Shown: positions 59,935 through 64,000 of the stretch, piece by piece
Numbering within the stretch: position 1 is the stretch's first letter
How the letters are laid out: each line of letters starts with the position of its first letter
Assembly (NCBI RefSeq): GCF_003997495.1
Contig: NZ_RZRU01000029.1
Span: 1 to 64,000 of the forward strand
Length of the DNA stretch: 64,000 nt
DNA from: Mesorhizobium sp. M7A.F.Ca.US.008.03.1.1
GTDB taxonomy: Bacteria > Pseudomonadota > Alphaproteobacteria > Rhizobiales > Rhizobiaceae
Direction of reading: 5' to 3'
Program-made: the position numbers and the translations under genes
Notes under the pieces: model-generated
Database searches by the model: none
The model's input: only the letters and a program-made list of their open reading frames with translations
Told to the model about the DNA's origin: nothing

Positions 59935-60519
59935 ATGAATCTGCGCATATCGGGAAAACACATGGATATCGGCGATGCGTTCCGTACACGCATCAACGAT
60001 CGTGTCGGCGAAGCGATCGGCAAATATTTCGATCGCGGTTTTGCCGGACACGTCACGGTCATCAAATCGGGTTCGCGCTATTCGGCGGACTGCATGATCC
60101 GGCTGGATTCCGGCGCTTCGCTGCAGGCCACCGGCGATGCCCAGGATCCGACGCTTGCCTTCGAGGCGGCGGCGGATCGTCTGGAAACCCGCCTGAGGCG
60201 CTACAAGCGCCGGCTGAAATCGCACAATTCGGGCGCCGCCAACGGCCAACCGACCGACATAGCCTACACGGTTATGGCGCCGCTTGCCGATGACGACGAG
60301 GACATTCCGGAGAATTTCGCGCCGGCCATCGTCGCCGAATCAACCATGACGCTGAAGACCATGTCGGTGGCGTCGGCGGTTATCGAACTGGACACCAAGG
60401 ACAGCCCGGTCTTCGTCTTCCGCAACGCCGGAAACGACCATCTCAACATCGTCTATCGCCGGCCCGATGGAAACATCGGCTGGATCGACCCGTCCACGAC
60501 CAAGGTCGCACAAGCGTGA
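59935..60519 (+). CDS. hpf: long-form ribosome hibernation-promoting factor (HPF)
   Basis: A 194-residue protein. The N-terminal YfiA/HPF domain (1-100: RISGKHMDIGDAFRTRINDRVGEAI; AFEAAADRLETRLRRYKRR) binds the 30S decoding centre. A linker (about 100-130) joins the C-terminal dimerisation domain (SPVFVFRNAGNDHLNIVYRRPDGNIGWIDP) that pairs ribosomes into 100S dimers. AAGGAAGG precedes the ATG. Four tandem copies of a sequence matching its last codons follow the stop (60516-60599). Confidence 0.93.
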   Translation: MNLRISGKHMDIGDAFRTRINDRVGEAIGKYFDRGFAGHVTVIKSGSRYSADCMIRLDSGASLQATGDAQDPTLAFEAAADRLETRLRRYKRRLKSHNSGAANGQPTDIAYTVMAPLADDDEDIPENFAPAIVAESTMTLKTMSVASAVIELDTKDSPVFVFRNAGNDHLNIVYRRPDGNIGWIDPSTTKVAQA

Positions 60520-60599
60520 CGACCGAGGTCGCACAGGTGACGACAGAGGTCGCACAGGTGACGACCGAGGTTGTACGGGTGACGACCAGGGTCGCACTG
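60516..60599 (+). repeat. 21-bp tandem repeats derived from the hpf 3' end
   Basis: Four consecutive 21-bp units (consensus GTGACGACCGAGGTCGCACAG) begin at the last hpf codon, overlap its stop and run to 60599. A diverged unit with a 2-nt difference lies inside the gene (60496-60515). Copies differ by one to four bases. They look like slipped-strand expansion of the hpf end. Confidence 0.8.
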
Positions 60600-60663
60600 G
60601 GATAAAAGCCGGCCGCACGAGGGGTGGGACTGGTGACGGCAGGCGAACAAGGGATTTTCAAGC

Positions 60664-61128
60664 ATGGATCTGAGCGATCTTATCAACGTTCCGGCGATAT
60701 TGCCGGCGTTGAAGGCGAACTCCAAGAAGCAGCTGCTGCAATTGCTGTCCGAACGGGCAGCTGCGATTTCCGGCATTCCGGAGCGGGAGGTGTTCGACAC
60801 CATCCTGCAGCGTGAGCGGCTGGGTTCGACCGGCGTCGGCAACGGCATCGCCATCCCGCACGGCAAGCTGGCCGGCGTGAAGCGCATCGCAGGTGTTTTC
60901 GCCCGGCTGGAGACGCCCGTCGATTTCGAATCACTGGACGATCAGCCCGTCGATCTGGTGTTTCTGCTGCTGGCGCCGGAAGGGGCGGGCGCCGATCACC
61001 TCAAGGCACTGTCGCGCATCGCGCGGGTGCTGCGCGACGCCGACACGGTGGCTAAAATCAGGGGTACGCGCGACGCGGCTGCTATCCACACGCTTTTATC
61101 GGACACCCAGGCCTCGCACGCGGCCTGA
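60664..61128 (+). CDS. ptsN: nitrogen phosphotransferase EIIA component (EIIA-Ntr)
   Basis: A 154-residue regulatory phosphocarrier of the nitrogen PTS (PtsP-PtsO-PtsN). The phosphorylated His66 sits in NGIAIPHGKL, with LQRERLGSTGVG before it. It controls potassium uptake and other functions according to phosphorylation state and does not transport sugar. AGGGATTTTCAAGC precedes the ATG. It completes the classical rpoN-hpf-ptsN order. Confidence 0.95.
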   Translation: MDLSDLINVPAILPALKANSKKQLLQLLSERAAAISGIPEREVFDTILQRERLGSTGVGNGIAIPHGKLAGVKRIAGVFARLETPVDFESLDDQPVDLVFLLLAPEGAGADHLKALSRIARVLRDADTVAKIRGTRDAAAIHTLLSDTQASHAA

Positions 61129-61136
61129 TATTATCT

Positions 61137-61192
61137 GTTTTACGCAATTGCGGACGGAAAACCGTTACACACTTTTCCTGGCATTGCTTTGA
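61137..61192. repeat. palindromic intergenic repeat, family A partial copy
   Basis: The half-element TTTTACGCAATTGCGGACGG to CCTGGCATTGCTTT matches the right half of 3364-3490 (ACGCAATT, AAACCGTT, CACACTTTTCCTGG). It lies just after ptsN. Confidence 0.6.
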
Positions 61193-61206
61193 ATTGAGAC
61201 AATCTC

Positions 61207-61230
61207 AAGGGCCGCCATGGCGGCCCTTTT
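61207..61230 (+). terminator. intrinsic terminator after ptsN
   Basis: A perfect palindrome of 22 bp (AAGGGCCGCC, AT, GGCGGCCCTT) followed by TT ends ptsN transcription. It could act in both directions, between the convergent ptsN and DUF1150 genes. Confidence 0.7.
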
Positions 61231-61252
61231 CCGTTTCAGCGGGAAATCGCTC

Positions 61253-61507
61253 TCAGTGAATGGCGACCGTGGTCAGATCGTTTTCCATGGCACCGGCCAG
61301 AGCGCGGTCACGCGCATCGGAAAGCAGGATCGGCTGGCCATTGGCGGCAAACAAGGCCCACAGTTCCATGCCGGGGGCGATTTCGCCGAGATTGGGGAAA
61401 CGGCCGAGCAATTCGTCGCTCGAGACCTTTCTGAGATAAGCGACCGAGCCCTCGCCCAGATGAGCGAATTCGCCATTGGTCATGGTGATATTTTCAGTTC
61501 TGGTCAT
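61253..61507 (-). CDS. DUF1150 family protein (hsp20 partner)
   Basis: An 84-residue cytosolic protein (NGEFAHLGEGSVAYLRKVSSDELLGRFP; LWALFAANGQPILLSDARDRAL), typical of DUF1150, which in alphaproteobacteria is encoded beside small heat-shock genes. Function unknown. AGGAGG is placed 7 bp before the ATG. It lies 121 bp downstream of hsp20 on the same strand, with a palindromic repeat in between, so it may be co-transcribed and heat-induced. Confidence 0.87.
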   Translation of the reverse strand: MTRTENITMTNGEFAHLGEGSVAYLRKVSSDELLGRFPNLGEIAPGMELWALFAANGQPILLSDARDRALAGAMENDLTTVAIH

Positions 61508-61568
61508 TTCAAAGCCTCCTTGGCGCGAGGACGCCGCTCAAGGCCATCCCGCATGAGAGCCATTTAAG

Positions 61569-61619
61569 TCTGCTGCATCGTGCTTTCGGAAAATCGGAAC
61601 CGATTTCCGGCCGATGCAG
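61569..61619. repeat. palindromic intergenic repeat, family B partial copy
   Basis: TCTGCTGCATCGTGCTTTCG through GGAAAATC..GATTTCC to GATGCAG matches the second half of 22544-22647. It lies between hsp20 and DUF1150. Confidence 0.65.
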
Positions 61620-61628
61620 TCGTAAAGA

Positions 61629-62054
61629 TCAGTCTTTCACCGATATGTTTATTTTCCGTACCAGCCGTTCGGACTCCGGCCGATCAAGGTCGATCGACAA
61701 AAGGCCGTTCTTCAACTCCGCCGCGATCACCCGCATGCCATCAGCCAGCACGAAACAGCGCTGGAACTGGCGCGCGGCGATGCCGCGATGAAGAAATTCG
61801 CGCTCGGTGTCGTCGGTCTGACGGCCGCGCACGACCAGCTGGTTTTCCTCCGTGGTGACATCGAGATCGCTTTCGGCGAAACCTGCGACCGCCAATGTGA
61901 TGCGCAACCTTTCGGTCTTGCCGTCGGCGCCGCTGAGGCGTTCGATGTTGTAGGGAGGGTAGCTGTCACCGGACTTCGCCAGGCGTTCCAGGGTCTTTTC
62001 CATGGCGTCGAAGCCAAGCAGAAGCGGGCTGGAAAAGGGCGTCATTCGGCTCAT
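61629..62054 (-). CDS. small heat shock protein, Hsp20/IbpA family
   Basis: A 141-residue alpha-crystallin-domain chaperone that binds unfolding proteins. The N-terminus has PFSSPLLLGFDAMEKTLERLA, and the core PPYNIERL..LRITLAVAGFAESDLDVTTEENQLVVRGR and FLHRGIAARQFQRCFVLADGM. The C-terminus lacks a clear I-x-I extension; KINISV may serve. GAGAGGACAGTGTAAC precedes the ATG at 62054, and longer starts would lie inside the leader. It has a ROSE-type leader and a sigma-32-type promoter. Confidence 0.92.
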   Translation of the reverse strand: MSRMTPFSSPLLLGFDAMEKTLERLAKSGDSYPPYNIERLSGADGKTERLRITLAVAGFAESDLDVTTEENQLVVRGRQTDDTEREFLHRGIAARQFQRCFVLADGMRVIAAELKNGLLSIDLDRPESERLVRKINISVKD

Positions 62055-62063
62055 GTTACACTG

Positions 62064-62111
62064 TCCTCTCAAGAGCGACATAAAGTGGAAAAACCCAGAT
62101 GGCATTTTTCC
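62064..62111 (-). promoter_or_regulatory. ROSE-type RNA thermometer in the hsp20 leader
   Basis: The 5' leader of hsp20, read on the minus strand, has an upper hairpin (GGAAAAA/TTTTTCC, 62087-62111). Just before the start codon comes UCGCU (62078-62074), a 6-nt loop CUUGAG, and AGGA (62067-62064), part of the Shine-Dalgarno. UYGCU pairing to AGGA with one bulged G is the defining ROSE motif; melting at high temperature frees the ribosome site. Confidence 0.7.
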
Positions 62112-62122
62112 CGATGGCCTTG

Positions 62123-62151
62123 ATATGGTCCGCCCCGCGACCAAGTTCAAG
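62123..62151 (-). promoter_or_regulatory. sigma-32 (RpoH) promoter of hsp20
   Basis: On the minus strand, CTTGAA (62151-62146), a 17-bp spacer and CCATAT (62128-62123), about 70-95 bp upstream of the ATG. It fits the alphaproteobacterial heat-shock promoter pattern and sits correctly for the ROSE leader. Confidence 0.65.
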
Positions 62152-62369
62152 CCGTCAACAGACCCGCCCAAAAAGACCATGCCGTGGACTCACAGGAATG
62201 ACCGACATGGCGCTTGAAACGGCGAGCAGATGCAAGGAGAAGCGCGCAGGTCGGGATGGTCTTCCCCGGTCGAGCGGTTCGACCTGGCAGCTCGCGGCCG
62301 CTTCGGCGTGATTTGGATGTTTCGATCGGATCGGTGCAAGCCCACGACCTCGCCAAACAAGGAATTGAA

Positions 62370-63311
62370 ATGCCCCAGTCACGCAAGATCATCATCGACA
62401 CGGATCCCGGCCAGGATGATGCCGTCGCCATATTGCTGGCGCTCGGCAGCTCCGAACTGGAGATCGTCGGCATATCAGCCGTTGCCGGCAACGTGCCGCT
62501 GAAGCTTACCGAAAAGAACGCCCGCAAGATCTGCGAGCTGGCCGGCCGCCCGGACATCAAGGTCTATGCCGGCGCCATCCGGCCCCTGATGCGCGAACTG
62601 GTCACCGCTGAAGAAGTGCATGGCAAGACTGGTCTCAACGGACCGCAATTGCCCGAACCGACGATGAAGCTGCAAGACCAGTATGCGGTCGATTTCATCG
62701 TCGAGACGCTGATGAGCGAAGAAAGCGGCACGATCACGCTTTGCGCGCTCGGGCCGCTGACCAACATTGCACTGGCGCTGATCCGCGAGCCACGCATTGT
62801 ACCCCGCATCAAGGAAATCGTGCTGATGGGCGGTGGCTTCTTCGAAGGCGGCAATGTCACCCCGACCGCCGAATTCAACATCTATGTCGACCCGCAGGCC
62901 GCCGACGTCGTGCTCAAATCCGGCATTCCGATCGTGATGATGCCGCTCGACGTCACCCACAAGGCCCTGACCACCGCCAAGCGCACGCAGGCCTTCCGCA
63001 CCCTGGGCACCAGGGTCGGCACCGCCACCGCGGAGATGCTGGAGTTCTTCGAGCGCTTCGACGAGGAGAAGTATGGCACCGACGGTGGCCCGCTGCACGA
63101 CCCTTGCGTCATCGCCTATCTGTTGAAGCCAGACCTGTTCAAGGGCCGCAACTGCAACGTCAGCGTGGAAACCGCCTCGGAACTGACCATGGGTATGACC
63201 GTGATCGACTGGTGGGGCGTCACCAAACGGCCGAAGAACGCCATGGTGATGCGCGACATCGACCATGACGGGTTTTTCGCCTTGCTGGTGGAAAGGCTGG
63301 GGCGGCTGTGA
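62370..63311 (+). CDS. nucleoside hydrolase (IunH family)
   Basis: A 313-residue Ca2+-dependent N-ribohydrolase that splits nucleosides to ribose and base. The DTDPGQDDA metal site (about 9-17) is complete. Further signatures are ISAVAGNVPL, LGPLTNIALAL, VLMGGGFFEGGNVTPTAEFNIYVDPQAA and the terminal Asp in GGPLHDPCVIAYLL. The ATG at 62370 follows AAGGAATTGAA and matches the family start; an in-frame ATG at 62214 would span non-conserved leader. Substrate preference is unknown. Monocistronic. Confidence 0.92.
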   Translation: MPQSRKIIIDTDPGQDDAVAILLALGSSELEIVGISAVAGNVPLKLTEKNARKICELAGRPDIKVYAGAIRPLMRELVTAEEVHGKTGLNGPQLPEPTMKLQDQYAVDFIVETLMSEESGTITLCALGPLTNIALALIREPRIVPRIKEIVLMGGGFFEGGNVTPTAEFNIYVDPQAADVVLKSGIPIVMMPLDVTHKALTTAKRTQAFRTLGTRVGTATAEMLEFFERFDEEKYGTDGGPLHDPCVIAYLLKPDLFKGRNCNVSVETASELTMGMTVIDWWGVTKRPKNAMVMRDIDHDGFFALLVERLGRL

Positions 63312-63317
63312 GAGCTT

Positions 63318-63343
63318 CCTTCTCCCCGTTCACGGGGAGAAGG
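63318..63343. repeat. short hairpin element (family C copy 2)
   Basis: Perfect 11-bp arms CCTTCTCCCCG/CGGGGAGAAGG around TTCA, 6 bp after the nucleoside hydrolase stop, relate to 11164-11193. No U-tract follows. The rest of the 146-bp gap is G/C-rich and featureless. Confidence 0.6.
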
Positions 63344-63457
63344 TCCCGGCAGGGGGATGAGGGGCGGCGCGAGCGTGGATATTCTGCCTTTAGCTCCGGC
63401 GCTGCCCCTTCACCCGGCCACTACGCGACCACTCATGGACGGGGTGAGGGGATGAGT

Positions 63458-64000
63458 TTACTTCGCCTTTGAAAACGCCAGCCACAGACCGCCGCCGACC
63501 ATGAAGCTGCCGCTGATCCTCGACAAAAGTTTTATGCGCCCGGCCGACAGCAGGCGCCCGGCGCGGCCGGCGGCCAGCGCGTAGGTCGAATCCGAGAAGG
63601 CGGCGAAGATCATCACGGTCAGGCCCATGATGGCGATCTGCAGCGAATAGTTGCCTTGCGGCGAAATGAACTGCGGAAAGAAGGCACCGAAGAAAATCAG
63701 CGTCTTGGGATTGCTGAGCGCCACCAGCAGGCCCTGCAGGAAGAAGCCGCCGCGCGGCTTCCTCGCTGTTCCATCGGCGTTCAGCGTGCCCTTGGAACGG
63801 AACATCTGCACGCCCATCCAGATCAGATAGGCGGCGCCAATCAGCCGTACCAATTCGAACCAGTGGCCCATGCCTGCGATCAGCGTGTTGAGGCCGATGC
63901 CGACGATGGCGATCATCACGGCAAGCCCGGCCTGCGTTCCGGCGACATTGGCAAGACCGGCGCGTGAGCCATGGCGGATGCTGTTGGCGATGATCAGCGT
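63458..64000 (-). CDS. LysE/RhtB family amino acid exporter (5' end beyond the window)
   Basis: At least 180 residues of an inner-membrane exporter. The frame stays open from 63458 to the window edge, so the true start lies beyond 64000. It has conserved IANSIRHGSRAGLANVAGTQAG and ALSNPKTLIFFGAFFPQFISP of the LysE/RhtB family (amino acid or homoserine efflux), plus helices GAAYLIWMGVQMF and LTVMIFAAFSDSTYALAAG. An internal GTG near 63919 is not the real start. The substrate is unknown. Confidence 0.88.
   Translation of the reverse strand, partial: TLIIANSIRHGSRAGLANVAGTQAGLAVMIAIVGIGLNTLIAGMGHWFELVRLIGAAYLIWMGVQMFRSKGTLNADGTARKPRGGFFLQGLLVALSNPKTLIFFGAFFPQFISPQGNYSLQIAIMGLTVMIFAAFSDSTYALAAGRAGRLLSAGRIKLLSRISGSFMVGGGLWLAFSKAK

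Overview
The window looks like a chromosomal segment of a Mesorhizobium-like alphaproteobacterium (Rhizobiales, Phyllobacteriaceae). This is an inference from high G+C coding sequence, an lptC-lptA-lptB-rpoN-hpf-ptsN block, an ornithine-lipid gene (olsB), an hsp20 gene with a ROSE-type leader, DUF2849/DUF934 partners of sulfite reductase, and short palindromic intergenic repeats typical of this group. No rRNA, tRNA, phage, insertion sequence or CRISPR array was seen. Most of the window is ordinary, densely packed chromosome.

Layout. 1-3.3 kb: a CopC-CopD fusion and 6-phosphogluconate dehydrogenase. 3.5-12.3 kb: a sugar uptake and catabolism operon (LacI regulator; binding protein, two permeases, ATPase, isomerase, Gfo/Idh dehydrogenase, aldo/keto reductase). 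Two copies of one operator sequence flank its divergent promoter region. 12.4-18.5 kb: an exported protease island with a trypsin-like protease, a V8-like protease, and an operon of a Tat-type caspase, a Cys-rich exported protein and a one-pass membrane protein. 18.7-26.7 kb: zur, polA, a probable unannotated sRNA with C-rich loops, an M20 peptidase, a short RNase D, three small proteins and an unassigned glycosyltransferase-like protein. 26.9-34.8 kb: a class A PBP, oxidoreductases with an AraC regulator, a KefC/YbaL antiporter and a host-attachment-family protein. 35.2-40.1 kb: sulfate assimilation (cysG-DUF2849-cysI-cysH-DUF934). 40.2-47.3 kb: a GMC oxidoreductase fragment, a desaturase, grpE, a TRIC-type membrane protein bracketed by two unusual repeat hairpins, olsB and a hybrid histidine kinase. 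47.4-55.4 kb: a YhdH-type reductase, lspA, two RNA methyltransferases, a WYL/VOC/EVE trio, an ornithine-cyclodeaminase homologue, LapA-domain protein, ihfB and sppA. 55.8-61.1 kb: lptCAB-rpoN-hpf-ptsN. 61.2-64 kb: DUF1150 and hsp20, a nucleoside hydrolase, and a LysE-type exporter cut by the window end.

Most notable signals. (1) The caspase/trypsin/V8 island: both serine proteases have propeptides ending in Arg, so a periplasmic zymogen cascade is conceivable. (2) An orphan intrinsic terminator upstream of polA closes a predicted RNA with three C-rich loops. It lies behind a CTTGAA-N17-CCAAAT promoter of the same form as those of hsp20 and grpE. (3) A 42-bp octamer-repeat hairpin starts one base after the grpE stop codon, and a heptamer array follows the next gene. 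(4) DNA polymerase I has altered exonuclease motifs. (5) A textbook ROSE-type leader precedes hsp20.
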